Source: an uncultured Bacteroidota bacterium
GTDB lineage: Bacteria; Bacteroidota; Rhodothermia; Rhodothermales; Salinibacteraceae
Length of the DNA stretch: 50,755 nucleotides
Reading direction: 5' to 3'
Assembly: GCA_913056185.1 (NCBI GenBank)
Contig: CAJXLV010000026.1
Coordinates: 1-50,755 of the forward strand
The position numbers were made by a program, and so were the translations under genes. Positions 43,554 to 50,755 of this stretch are shown here, one piece after another (within the stretch, counting starts at the first letter, position 1; each line of letters starts with the position of its first letter). The notes under the pieces were generated by a model, which worked only from the letters and a program-made list of their open reading frames with translations, ran no database searches and was not told where the DNA came from.

Positions 43554-44798
43554 CTATTCGTAGCGGAGGGCATCGATGGGATCGGCCGTGGCGGCCTGCC
43601 AGGCCGGGGCGATGCCGAACAAAATGCCCACGCCCACACAGATGCCAAAGGCGAGCGCCACCGTCTGCCCCGGCAGGGTGGCCGCAAAGCCGAGGGCCCG
43701 CACGCCCATCGCCCCCAGGGCCGACACCCCAAGCCCCATCCCCCCGCCAATCAAGCACACAATTACGGCCTCCACCAAAAACTGGAACAGGATGGTCCGC
43801 CGCTTGGCCCCCACGGCCTTCCGAATGCCAATTTCTTTCGTGCGCTCGCGCACCGAGACGAACATGATGTTCATGACCCCAATGCCGCCCACCACCAGTG
43901 CCAGGCCCGTCAGAAACAGCCCCACGCCGTAAATGGCAATCCGCGTGCTGGCAAAGCTGGCGCGCACCTGCTGCTGGTCGTTGATCGCAAAGTTGTTGCG
44001 CTCGCCTGGCGAGACGTCGCGGGCGGTGCGCAAAATGCCCGTAAGTTCCTCTTCCGCACGGTCCATCGACACCCCGGGGCGGACTTTTATCATCACCTCC
44101 ACCCCCCCTCGGCGATTCACGCCAATAATCTTGTCGTAGGTGCGAAACGGCATCAGCACGCGCTCATCCGGAGAGCCGGGGCCGCCCAGCATGCTGTCGC
44201 CCTGCTTCTGCTGCACGCCCACCACGGTGCAGGGCACGGCCCCCAGCTTGAGCTCCTTGCCCAGGGGACTCACCGCCGGGAACAGCTCCGTGGCCACGGT
44301 GGCACCGATGACGCATACGTTGCGCCCGCTCCGCTCCTCGGACTGTGTGTAGAAGCGCCCTGCGGACAGCTGCACGCTGCGAATGCGGCCGTACTGCGGC
44401 GGCGAGCCAATCACTTCTGCCCGCAGCGAGCGCCCGCGGCGCTGCACCGTGCGGTCGTCGTCGGCCATGGGCGCCACGGCATCGGCGGAGCGCGCCCGCT
44501 CGCGGATCGTCTGGGCCAGGGCGGGCTGAATGGCCGGGCGGTTGCGCAGGCGCCACCACTCCCGGTCGGTGTTCTGCCCCCACGGAAACTGGTCCACGTA
44601 CAGCACGTCGGTCCCGAGCTGCGAAAGCGCCTTGTCGAACTCCTGGTTGAGGCCGTTGATGATGGTGGCCATTAGCGTCACGGCCGCAATGCCGATGATG
44701 ACGCCCAGCGTGGTGAGCGTTGAGCGCATCTTGTTGGCCCAGATGGCCTGGGCAGCAATGCGGACGCCCTCTACAACTTCGAAAAGGAAACGGCGCAT
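43554..44798 (-). CDS. MacB/FtsX-type ABC permease (second of two)
   Basis: The product has 414 residues with the same plan: N-terminal helix (STLTTLGVIIGIAAVTLMATI), periplasmic domain (about 45-280), and a C-terminal FtsX region with IGVMNIMFVSVRERTKEIGIRKAVGAK and a final hydrophobic pair. It is a paralogue of the next gene downstream (same motif order, same DPI[E/D][S/A]LRYE end). It is encoded 61 bases upstream of that permease on the same strand, and about 50 bases after a lipoprotein gene. Confidence 0.94.
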   Translation of the reverse strand: MRRFLFEVVEGVRIAAQAIWANKMRSTLTTLGVIIGIAAVTLMATIINGLNQEFDKALSQLGTDVLYVDQFPWGQNTDREWWRLRNRPAIQPALAQTIRERARSADAVAPMADDDRTVQRRGRSLRAEVIGSPPQYGRIRSVQLSAGRFYTQSEERSGRNVCVIGATVATELFPAVSPLGKELKLGAVPCTVVGVQQKQGDSMLGGPGSPDERVLMPFRTYDKIIGVNRRGGVEVMIKVRPGVSMDRAEEELTGILRTARDVSPGERNNFAINDQQQVRASFASTRIAIYGVGLFLTGLALVVGGIGVMNIMFVSVRERTKEIGIRKAVGAKRRTILFQFLVEAVIVCLIGGGMGLGVSALGAMGVRALGFAATLPGQTVALAFGICVGVGILFGIAPAWQAATADPIDALRYE

Positions 44799-44849
44799 GG
44801 AGGCTCAGACACGTTCATAGACAATACGACGCCGACGGGTGCCCCGCTG

Positions 44850-46172
44850 CTACCGCCCCCGCCGTCCATCTTCGGCCCTCCCCGGCGCAACATTCCCCGC
44901 CTCTGCGCGCAGGGCGCGCGCCAGCGGACGCCGACCCACGGCCCTTAACGCCCCCAGGCCGTGCGTGGTGCCGCCCGATCGACGAATTGTGACATCAGCC
45001 CGACGAGTCGACGCGTTCGGCCCACGAGCCGCACGCGCGTCTTCGTCCCCTCGTATCCACTCCCGCAGGCGGGCCCGTGTCGCTGTGCCCCGCGCCTGCA
45101 CCACCGGGCCCTCCCGCTCTACCGTCACGTCGCGCAGAACGGCGCTCTGGCCCGATGCGTCGCCCGACAGACGCACGGCCGCCAGAGCGCCCTTGGCCAG
45201 ATCGGTGACGCGTGCCGCGCTGGCCTCATCGCGCATGGTGAGGTACACCCGGCCCTCCACCGCCGCATCGGTGAGCGTAACGGCCAGTGCCTGTTCCTGC
45301 ACGGCCCCGACCAGGCGGTCCATCTTGCCCCCTGCGGCTCCCACCACCTGCCCCGCCGCTCCGTCTTCGGGCAGGCCCAACATCCGGTCGGCCCAGGCGC
45401 CGAGCAGCTGCTGCACCCCTGCCTCGCGGGATGGGGCCTTGGCAGCAGCGCGCCCCGAGTCGCGCAGGGCTGCCTGCAGCCCCCCTCGCCCCACGCCCCA
45501 GGCCGTACTTTCGTGCGCCACACGCTCCACCAGCGCCATGTAGGCGTCATTGTCCTGCAGGCGGCCCCCATCGTCCACGGAGCGATCGATCATGGCCCGC
45601 ACGTGCGCCGCCTCGGGGGCAACCGCAAGGAGGCCGTCCCGCACCACCCCAACCGACAACGTATCTGTGGCCCCGAACAGGGACCCCAGGGCGAGGTGGT
45701 AGACGGGCACGCCGCGGTAGGTCGCCGCCCGGCCGGCAGACGCGGGCGCTCGTGCCAGGTAGCGATCGAGCTGAGCGGGGGCGAGGTCGGCAAAGAGGAC
45801 CGCACTCACGGCGGTCTCGTTCCCCGCCGTCTCGTTCCCCGCCGTCTCGTTCCCCGCCGCGCCGTAGACCGCCGTCAGGTCCGCCTGTGGGTCCATGCCG
45901 GTGGCGCGCAGAAAGCGCTGCAGGCGTTCGGCCCCGGCGGAGAGACGCTCGGGCATTCCGGGCGCCCCCTCCAGAAACAGAGCAGCCTCAGTCATCACCG
46001 TCTCCAGGTCCACCATGCCGACGTAGCGGGGCGTCTCCGGCAGGAGCCCTGTGGCCGTGCGGGCCTGCGCGGGGATGCGGTCGGTCATGCTCATGTAGGG
46101 CTCGCACCCGCTGCCCATCAGCCCAATGACCAGAAGCGCAGCGGCCCAACGGATTGATCGACGAAGAATCAT
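44850..46172 (-). CDS. Large lipoprotein of unknown function
   Basis: The product has 440 residues. The signal has a lipobox (WAAALLVIGLMGSGCEPY, Cys at about 23). The body is Ala/Gly/Arg-rich with repeated helix-strand units (RTATGLLPETPRYVGMVDLETVM; ARVTDLAKGALAAVRLSGD) that loosely resemble DUF3352-type secreted proteins. A G-N-E-T-A repeat sits near residue 110. It begins the run lipoprotein-permease-permease-tolC-adaptor-ATPase, so it may be a substrate-facing or accessory part of the exporter. The Arg-rich last 50 residues look less protein-like. The ATG at 46172 is chosen for the signal. Confidence 0.7.
   Translation of the reverse strand: MILRRSIRWAAALLVIGLMGSGCEPYMSMTDRIPAQARTATGLLPETPRYVGMVDLETVMTEAALFLEGAPGMPERLSAGAERLQRFLRATGMDPQADLTAVYGAAGNETAGNETAGNETAVSAVLFADLAPAQLDRYLARAPASAGRAATYRGVPVYHLALGSLFGATDTLSVGVVRDGLLAVAPEAAHVRAMIDRSVDDGGRLQDNDAYMALVERVAHESTAWGVGRGGLQAALRDSGRAAAKAPSREAGVQQLLGAWADRMLGLPEDGAAGQVVGAAGGKMDRLVGAVQEQALAVTLTDAAVEGRVYLTMRDEASAARVTDLAKGALAAVRLSGDASGQSAVLRDVTVEREGPVVQARGTATRARLREWIRGDEDARAARGPNASTRRADVTIRRSGGTTHGLGALRAVGRRPLARALRAEAGNVAPGRAEDGRRGR
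45816..45860. repeat. Three-copy 15-bp in-frame repeat in the lipoprotein gene
   Basis: CTCGTTCCCCGCCGT occurs three times in a row, the last with one change. On the coding strand it encodes G-N-E-T-A three times. The unit length keeps the frame, so copy number may vary between strains. Confidence 0.92.
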
Positions 46173-46317
46173 GGGAGCAGCAGTTGGTGGCACGAGCGCG
46201 AACAGGATGAGGGGCGGCGCGCTCGTACTGCGGCCCTGGGCTGGAGATGCCGACCCTGCGACGAGTCGGCGGTGCGGGACGATGAGTCGTCGATGCGCGT
46301 GTGGGGTGGGACGAGGC

Positions 46318-46746
46318 CTACGGCATCATCACGTGCTCGCGAAGGCGCTCGTCGGACAGGGAGAGGGACCCCGTGTCCGAGGCCTTGGCGTAGAGGGTTT
46401 CGGAGCAGACCGCCGTGCTCATCTCTTCGCACCAGCACGCAAACTCGTAGCCCACGGCCTTGTGGTCGTCCCCAAAGGCCTCGAACTTGGCCATGCGGAG
46501 GCTCTCCTCGGGCGACTGCCCCACGCCCCACACGATGCCGGTGGTGCTGTCGAAGGTGACCCAGTGCTTGGGGGTGGCGACGTGGGCAAAGGTGTCGAGG
46601 GAGGCGCCGATTGCGGCGTCCTCGGGGTCCACGGATCGGTACGCGTCCTCGCCGGCGTCGTGGACGAGGTCGTTGGGGGCCACGCGACCGTCAGTTTTTG
46701 CGACGTAGCCGGTGGGAAGGGCGGGGGCAGAGGAAGAGGCGTCCAT
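46318..46746 (-). CDS. Small protein of unknown function
   Basis: The product has 142 residues, acidic. A middle part reads TPKHWVTFDSTTGIVWGVGQSPEESLRMAKFEAFGD, followed by a Cys-containing helix (YEFACWCEEMSTAVCSETLY). No signal peptide or membrane segment. The composition looks like a true halophile protein, but no family is recognised. It sits between the lipoprotein gene and a second small unknown gene on the same strand. Confidence 0.6.
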   Translation of the reverse strand: MDASSSAPALPTGYVAKTDGRVAPNDLVHDAGEDAYRSVDPEDAAIGASLDTFAHVATPKHWVTFDSTTGIVWGVGQSPEESLRMAKFEAFGDDHKAVGYEFACWCEEMSTAVCSETLYAKASDTGSLSLSDERLREHVMMP

Positions 46747-46933
46747 GGAACAACGGAGCAGAGGTGAAAGGGGACGGTGCCGGGGAGGGCGTCGTGCGGG
46801 CGCAACGGGACGAAGCGCTGTCTGATACGCCCTTGTGGTACCGCACCGCCCACCTTCGCGGATGATTCACGAGCGGGCACGCCGGCGGGCGGCAACGACG
46901 GCTTTGCACGACTTCGTTACGCCTCGCGGCGGC

Positions 46934-47293
46934 TCAGCCTCCCTCGCGCCACTGGCGCTCCAGCGTCCGCAGCGCATCGAGGACCGTCGTGCGATCGCTG
47001 GGCGCCTCCAGGTCGAGCCCGCGCAGGTGGGTGGGGGCGGTCTGCACGTCCATCGCGGTGCCGTTGGGGGCGGTGGAGACAAGGCCGAGGCGGAGGGGCG
47101 ACGTGGTGGGCATCTGGGCCTGCCGCACCCGCATCTCGCGGAGCGCGTCGGCGAGGGCCCGAAAGAACCGCCGCGCCGCGGCACCGTGCACCGACGACGG
47201 GAGGGCCGTATCGGCAAGGTCGAGGGGGCGGCCGCCTGCCCCCTGCACAGGGTGGGAGGACCGTTCGCCGATCACGGCCAGGTGAAGAGGCAT
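46934..47293 (-). CDS. Small protein of unknown function
   Basis: The product has 119 residues, opening MPLHLAVIGERSSHPVQGAGG, with a helix AARRFFRALADALREMRVRQAQ and the end TTVLDALRTLERQWREGG. No motif or signal is seen. It lies 74 bases downstream of the LytTR regulator gene on the same strand. The ATG at 47293 is chosen since the extension to 47356 is low-complexity. Confidence 0.5.
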   Translation of the reverse strand: MPLHLAVIGERSSHPVQGAGGRPLDLADTALPSSVHGAAARRFFRALADALREMRVRQAQMPTTSPLRLGLVSTAPNGTAMDVQTAPTHLRGLDLEAPSDRTTVLDALRTLERQWREGG

Positions 47294-47367
47294 GGAGGGA
47301 GGGGGCGGAAATGAGAAGGAGACGAAGCGCAACGCGACGAAGCGCGCAGCATCCACCGACGAAGCGC

Positions 47368-48144
47368 CTACCCGTCGGCATTGAGCAGGGCGTCCACGTT
47401 GTCGCTGTAGCCGCGGCTGGTCTTAAGCGGGGTGCCGCTGGCCATGCGCAGCTGGTACGTGCCGTGGTCGAGGGGGCGGAGCTCCTCGATGTAGTCGGCA
47501 TTGACGATGTAGGAGCGGTGCACGCGCAAGAAGCGGTCGGGGTCGAGTTCCTGCTCGAGCTGCTTCATGGTTTTGCGGACGAGGTGGGCCTCCTCCCCGT
47601 CGTGCAGCGCCACATAGTCGCCCTCCGACTCGATCCACTGCACGTCTTCGGTGTCGACGAAGTAGATGCGGTTGCGGCTCCGGATGGTGAAGCGCTCGAT
47701 CCCAGCGTCGTCCTCGTCCTCCGCGGCGTACTCCCGCAGCACCCCCCGAAGCTGCTCCCGGAGCGCCTCGGCCTCCGTGCGCTCCAGCTGCTGGCGCACC
47801 CGCTGGAGGGCCTCCGCAAACCGCTCTTCTTCAATCGGCTTCAGGAGGTAGTCGAGCGCATGGGCCTCAAAGGCCTCCAGGGCGTACTGGTCGTAGGCCG
47901 TCACAAAGATGGTGAGCGGCATGTTGTCCACGCCCACCTCGCGCACCACCTCCAGCCCGTCCATCTCCGGCATCTGCACGTCGAGGAAGACCAGATCCGG
48001 CGCCTTGTCTTCGATGTGGCGGACCGCCTCGGGCCCGTCGGCGGCCTCGCCCACGACCGTCACGTCGTCGAGGGGCTCCACCAGTTGGTGCACGCCCGTG
48101 CGAGCGAGCGGCTCATCGTCGACAATGAGGACACGAATGGGCAT
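47368..48144 (-). CDS. LytTR-type response regulator
   Basis: The product has 258 residues. The receiver (about 1-120) holds the acidic pair in VLIVDDEPLAR, phospho-acceptor Asp in DLVFLDVQMPEMDG, switch Thr in VTAYDQYALEAF and Lys in YLLKPIEEERF. A LytTR DNA-binding domain follows (about 145-250; IYFVDTEDVQWIESEGDYVALH, FLRVHRSYIVNADYIEEL). It binds promoter direct repeats when phosphorylated. The gene for a LytS-type kinase lies 73 bases upstream, so they form a pair. The likely target is the exporter block downstream, by position. Confidence 0.95.
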   Translation of the reverse strand: MPIRVLIVDDEPLARTGVHQLVEPLDDVTVVGEAADGPEAVRHIEDKAPDLVFLDVQMPEMDGLEVVREVGVDNMPLTIFVTAYDQYALEAFEAHALDYLLKPIEEERFAEALQRVRQQLERTEAEALREQLRGVLREYAAEDEDDAGIERFTIRSRNRIYFVDTEDVQWIESEGDYVALHDGEEAHLVRKTMKQLEQELDPDRFLRVHRSYIVNADYIEELRPLDHGTYQLRMASGTPLKTSRGYSDNVDALLNADG

Positions 48145-48217
48145 GGGCGAAACGGCTCGGGGGACGAGAGAGAAGGCACGAAGGAGAGACACACAGCGGG
48201 GGAGCGCACGGGGCCCC

Positions 48218-49477
48218 TCAGGCCGGGGCCTCCGGGGCGGACACCGTCGCCGCGTCGGGGGACGGTACGGGAACGTCCTCGGGGCGGGCTGGCACCTCGA
48301 GGGTGATCCGTGCGCCGCCCTCCGCCGCAGTGCCAAGCGCAAACGTGTAGGCGTCGCCGTACAGGGTATCGAGGCGCTGCTTTGTGTTGGAGAGCCCCAC
48401 GCCGTCGTCGTTCGCCAGCGCCGCCGTTCCGTCCCCGGCAAAGCCCGGCCCGCTGTCCGCCACCGTCAGGGCGAGGCCTTTGTAGCCGTGCACCGTGGTA
48501 GGCCGCGCCGTTACGCGCACCGTCCCAGCCTCAGCGTGCGGGGCCACGCCGTGGCGCACCGCATTTTCCACGAGCGGCTGCAGCAGCAGATACGGCACCG
48601 GCACCTCGCTGGTGTCCGGGTCCACGTCGATCTCCACCCGCAGGCGGTCGCCAAAGCGGATTTCTTCAATTTCCAGGTAGCGCTCCACAAGATCAATCTC
48701 TTCGCGGAGCGGCACCATTTGCACATCTGCGCCCCGGAAGGTGGCCCGCAGCAGGTCGCTCAGCAGCCGGAGCGTGCGGCCCGCCCGGGCCGTTTTGCCG
48801 CCCCGCACGAGGACGGCAATGGCGTTGAGGGTGTTGAACAGAAAGTGCGGGTTCACCTGCATGCGCAGCGCCTGCAGCTGGGCCTTGGCGAGCTCGGACT
48901 GGAGCGCCTGGGCCTGCGCCTCTTGTTTCTGCGAGCGCAGGAAGTGCTCGTAGGCAACACAGAGGGCCGCCACGATGAAGTACGTAAAGTAGTCGGCAAT
49001 GAAGCGCCGCACCAGAAAGACCGCCAGGCGCCCCCCCTCAAGGCCGTAGGGATCTACGGTCTGAAAGTCGAAGGACGTGGTGAAGCTGGGGTAGATGCCC
49101 TGCCGCGTGAGCGGGGCGAGCGCAAAGAGGCCGCGCTCCACCGCCACGTGCAGGGCGGCCACGGGCACCCCCAGCAGGAGCCCCCACGCCACGCCGCGCT
49201 TGAGGCCGGCCCGCACATCGGCCCAGCGAAACAGGCGCAGCACCACGGGCAACAGCAGCGCCCAGAGGTGCAGGCGCGCCCACAGCCCCCCCGCAAAGAC
49301 GACAAACGCAAACAGCAGGCGCCCCGCCAGTAGATCCCCCGGCGCCGCCCGAAACCACTCCACCAGCCACGGCCCGCCTCCCTCAATTGCGAACAGCGCC
49401 ACGACCAGCCCTGCCGTGCCGTACTGCAGGTAGCGCCGCACGAACCGGCGAAGGGCGAACAGCTCCGAGGCGGCCAT
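48218..49477 (-). CDS. LytS/YehU-type membrane sensor histidine kinase
   Basis: The product has 419 residues. Four or five hydrophobic segments (about 18-150; YGTAGLVVALFAIEGGG, LLFAFVVFAGGLWARLHLWALLLPVVL, GLLLGVPVAALHVAVERGL) form the membrane sensor. A linker helix leads to the His_kinase motif LRMQVNPHFLFNTLNAIAVLV, then HATPase with LLLQPLVENAVRHGV, VADSGPGF and DGVGLSNTKQRLDTLYG. A Pro/Ala-rich tail ends it. The ATG at 49477 is used; 49504 would add nine residues. It pairs with the LytTR regulator encoded next. Confidence 0.94.
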   Translation of the reverse strand: MAASELFALRRFVRRYLQYGTAGLVVALFAIEGGGPWLVEWFRAAPGDLLAGRLLFAFVVFAGGLWARLHLWALLLPVVLRLFRWADVRAGLKRGVAWGLLLGVPVAALHVAVERGLFALAPLTRQGIYPSFTTSFDFQTVDPYGLEGGRLAVFLVRRFIADYFTYFIVAALCVAYEHFLRSQKQEAQAQALQSELAKAQLQALRMQVNPHFLFNTLNAIAVLVRGGKTARAGRTLRLLSDLLRATFRGADVQMVPLREEIDLVERYLEIEEIRFGDRLRVEIDVDPDTSEVPVPYLLLQPLVENAVRHGVAPHAEAGTVRVTARPTTVHGYKGLALTVADSGPGFAGDGTAALANDDGVGLSNTKQRLDTLYGDAYTFALGTAAEGGARITLEVPARPEDVPVPSPDAATVSAPEAPA

Positions 49478-49574
49478 GACGGACCCCGACGAGTGAACAG
49501 GCATCCCGGGCGCTGCGGCTCGGGCCGGCGCGGCCCTGGGGCCGCGGCGCCCAGAACGCATCGAGCGTAGACGG

Positions 49575-49661
49575 CGGAGGGGGAGGGATTCGAACCCCCG
49601 GGGCCTCGCGGCCCGCCGGTTTTCAAGACCGGTGCATTCGACCAGGCTCTGCCACCCCTCC
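49575..49661 (-). tRNA. tRNA-Ser(UGA)
   Basis: An 87-base class II tRNA read on the minus strand. The acceptor stem GGAGGGG (49661-49655) pairs with CCCCTCC (49582-49576), the anticodon loop CTTGAAA in stem CCGGT/ACCGG gives TGA, there is a long variable arm (GCGGGCCGCGAGGCCCC), and the T-arm contains GGGGGTTCGAATCCCTC. The discriminator is G; CCA is not encoded. Mobile-element remnants lie upstream of it on the same side. Confidence 0.96.
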
Positions 49662-49810
49662 GGGGATGAATATGCGAGGTCCTTTCACACAGGCTTCGTG
49701 GGACGGGTTTCGATGCGGGCTTGAATTGGGCGTGGAGGGACCGCTGACGGCACCCAACGGCGTTCGCGGCGATCCTGGTATCCACCCTCCGTCTACGACC
49801 GCGGCCATCG

Positions 49811-49833
49811 ACAGTCCGTGGCACACGGACTGT
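49811..49833. repeat. Perfect 10-bp inverted repeat
   Basis: ACAGTCCGTG and CACGGACTGT flank the three bases GCA, in the 197-base gap between tRNA-Ser and the DUF4357 gene. No T-run follows on either strand, so it is a hairpin or protein site of unknown role, not a clear terminator. Confidence 0.8.
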
Positions 49834-49858
49834 TCTCTGGTCGAGGTCGGCTGTACGA

Positions 49859-50287
49859 TCACTGCCGCTCCAGCTCGTCGAGCGTCCGCCCGTCTCCATC
49901 GACCCAGTCGCGCCAGCCGTTGCTTGACCGGCCAAGAACCACCCCGGCGGCCCCACTGGGCGAGTTGAATGCGTGGTCCTGCTGAAAGACCAGGGCCCCG
50001 TTCTCCTCCTGCAGCCCCCCCTCCTCCTGCAAGTTTTCACGTCGGCGCTGGACGGATTCAGTGATCGACGGCACCGCATCAAGCCGGGCCTTCGATTCGG
50101 AGTAGACGACGAGGCCGTCCTCCGTGTACTCGCCAGTGGCGTCGGCCCCTTTTCCTTGACAGTGCAGCAGGGGACGGTCGTCCTCTTGGTCGTCACCAGC
50201 CGCAACAAGGGGGTCGAGGATCGGGAAGCCGAGCATCGAGAGAAGCGTCTGGATCGTCCCGAAGTTGTCCCGCAGTTCGGCAAGCAT
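49859..50287 (-). CDS. DUF4357-domain protein (remnant of a larger GIY-YIG-type protein)
   Basis: The product has 142 residues. The end matches DUF4357: GEYTEDGLVVYSESKARLDAVPSI, then ENGALVFQQDHAFNSPSGAAGVVLGRSSNGWRDWVDGDGRTLDEL. The first 30 residues (LAELRDNFGTIQTLLSMLGFPILDPL) are the usual linker that follows a GIY-YIG-like domain in longer proteins of this kind, but the nuclease-like domain is missing; upstream the frame is replaced by a transposase fragment. The ATG at 50287 is inside the junction. DUF4357 often occurs with restriction-modification genes. It may be a pseudogene or a surviving short product. Confidence 0.7.
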   Translation of the reverse strand: MLAELRDNFGTIQTLLSMLGFPILDPLVAAGDDQEDDRPLLHCQGKGADATGEYTEDGLVVYSESKARLDAVPSITESVQRRRENLQEEGGLQEENGALVFQQDHAFNSPSGAAGVVLGRSSNGWRDWVDGDGRTLDELERQ

Positions 50288-50441
50288 CGGTCTCCTCGCC
50301 GGGCTCGGCCTTCAGATGTTCAGTCATCTCGGCCTGCAAGATCTGGTTCAGGATTGGCTCCAGGAGGACCGCCATTCCCCGATCCCCTCGAAGCAACTGG
50401 TGGATCTTCTCCTCGTCGATCTCGACCTCAATAGTAGCCAT
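50288..50441 (-). pseudogene. IS256-family (mutator-type) transposase, N-terminal fragment
   Basis: The first 47 or so residues read MATIEVEIDEEKIHQLLRGDRGMAVLLEPILNQILQAEMTEHLKAEPGEET. The block LLEPILNQILQAEMTEHLxAE is the N-terminal signature of IS256-family transposases. It then runs out of frame into the DUF4357 gene. More than 300 residues, including the DDE catalytic part, are missing. Confidence 0.8.
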
Positions 50442-50580
50442 CGTGGTTCTGTCTGGGTTGGTTAGCTAGATCACTAACAACCTGGCAGAACGCGGTGGCA
50501 TTTTCTATCCAGCCAGCTCAGTTACACAACTTATTGGACACAACCCTGAGCCCAGAAGTACTTCTCGCAAACCAGCTTAC

Positions 50581-50755
50581 TTACCGGCCGACTTTTCCCA
50601 GTACCACAAGCGCCGCGACCGGCACCGGGACGTGCCCCTCCACCACCCAGGTCTCGCTGAAGGAGCCTCCACTTTTCCGCTCCCACTCCTCTCCGTCGAA
50701 GGTCCAGGTGTCCGAAAACGAGCCGCCGGACTTTGGCTCAAGCTCCCGCCCGTCC
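50581..50755 (-). CDS. C-terminus of a protein with 19-residue repeats
   Basis: The last 58 codons of a gene that enters from beyond the right edge; stop TAA at 50581. Two near-identical 19-residue units are visible: EPKSGGSFSDTWTFDGEEW and ERKSGGSFSETWVVEGHVP, followed by a hydrophobic Val-rich end (PVPVAALVVLGKVGR). The repeat core is K-S-G-G-S-F-S-x-T-W. I do not recognise the family. The number of repeats and the N-terminus are outside the window. Confidence 0.7.
   Translation of the reverse strand, partial: DGRELEPKSGGSFSDTWTFDGEEWERKSGGSFSETWVVEGHVPVPVAALVVLGKVGR

Overview
This is a GC-rich, gene-dense stretch of a bacterial chromosome. It suggests a member of the Rhodothermota/Bacteroidota side of the tree, and most probably a Salinibacter-like halophile. 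The reasons are the high GC, proteins rich in Asp and Glu, the near absence of Shine-Dalgarno sites, a hybrid two-component system with an AraC output, a CarboxypepD_reg/DUF5686-type outer-membrane protein, and a LytTR/LytS pair beside a MacAB-TolC-type exporter. The species call is inference from gene content only.

Layout. 1-6.5 kb (minus strand): the end of an exopolysaccharide or capsule locus with a nucleotide-sugar dehydrogenase (cut by the window edge), a stand-alone SLBB protein and a Wzc-type tyrosine autokinase. Upstream of these lie two NarL-type response regulators, one of which has lost its phospho-acceptor Asp, and a small soluble histidine kinase. 6.9-13 kb: housekeeping and metabolic genes (coaE, a HIT protein, endonuclease V, a GNAT acetyltransferase, two hotdog proteins) and a plus-strand trio of PTPS, GTP cyclohydrolase I and SDR that looks like a tetrahydrobiopterin cassette. 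13.2-17 kb: tRNA-Val followed by the classic thrS-infC-rpmI-rplT translation operon, ending at a strong terminator. 17.2-20 kb: clpB. 20.2-24.3 kb: a phasin-DUF2188 fusion, a cyanophycinase-like lipoprotein, three small unknown proteins and a PAS-only protein. 24.9-29.2 kb: a giant hybrid sensor/regulator.

29.2-35.2 kb is the most accessory-looking part. It holds two decayed IS200/IS605-type (TnpB) elements, a less GC-rich gene-poor gap, a bactofilin, an MsbA-like exporter, a small lipoprotein and a WYL regulator broken by several frameshifts. 35.8-49.5 kb is one long minus-strand block: LytS kinase, LytTR regulator, two small unknown genes, a lipoprotein, two MacB/FtsX permeases, a TolC-like channel, a periplasmic adaptor, an ABC ATPase and a large outer-membrane protein. 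This reads as an envelope-stress or efflux module with its own sensor system. The window ends with tRNA-Ser(UGA), beside which lie a DUF4357 gene fused to the remnant of an IS256-type transposase and the C-terminus of a repeat protein.

No CRISPR array, prophage or rRNA is visible. No single large unknown system stands out. The best candidates for new biology are the phospho-dead regulator by the capsule genes, the PTPS with Asp in place of its catalytic Cys inside the pterin cassette, the phasin-DUF2188 fusion and the sensor-coupled two-permease exporter.
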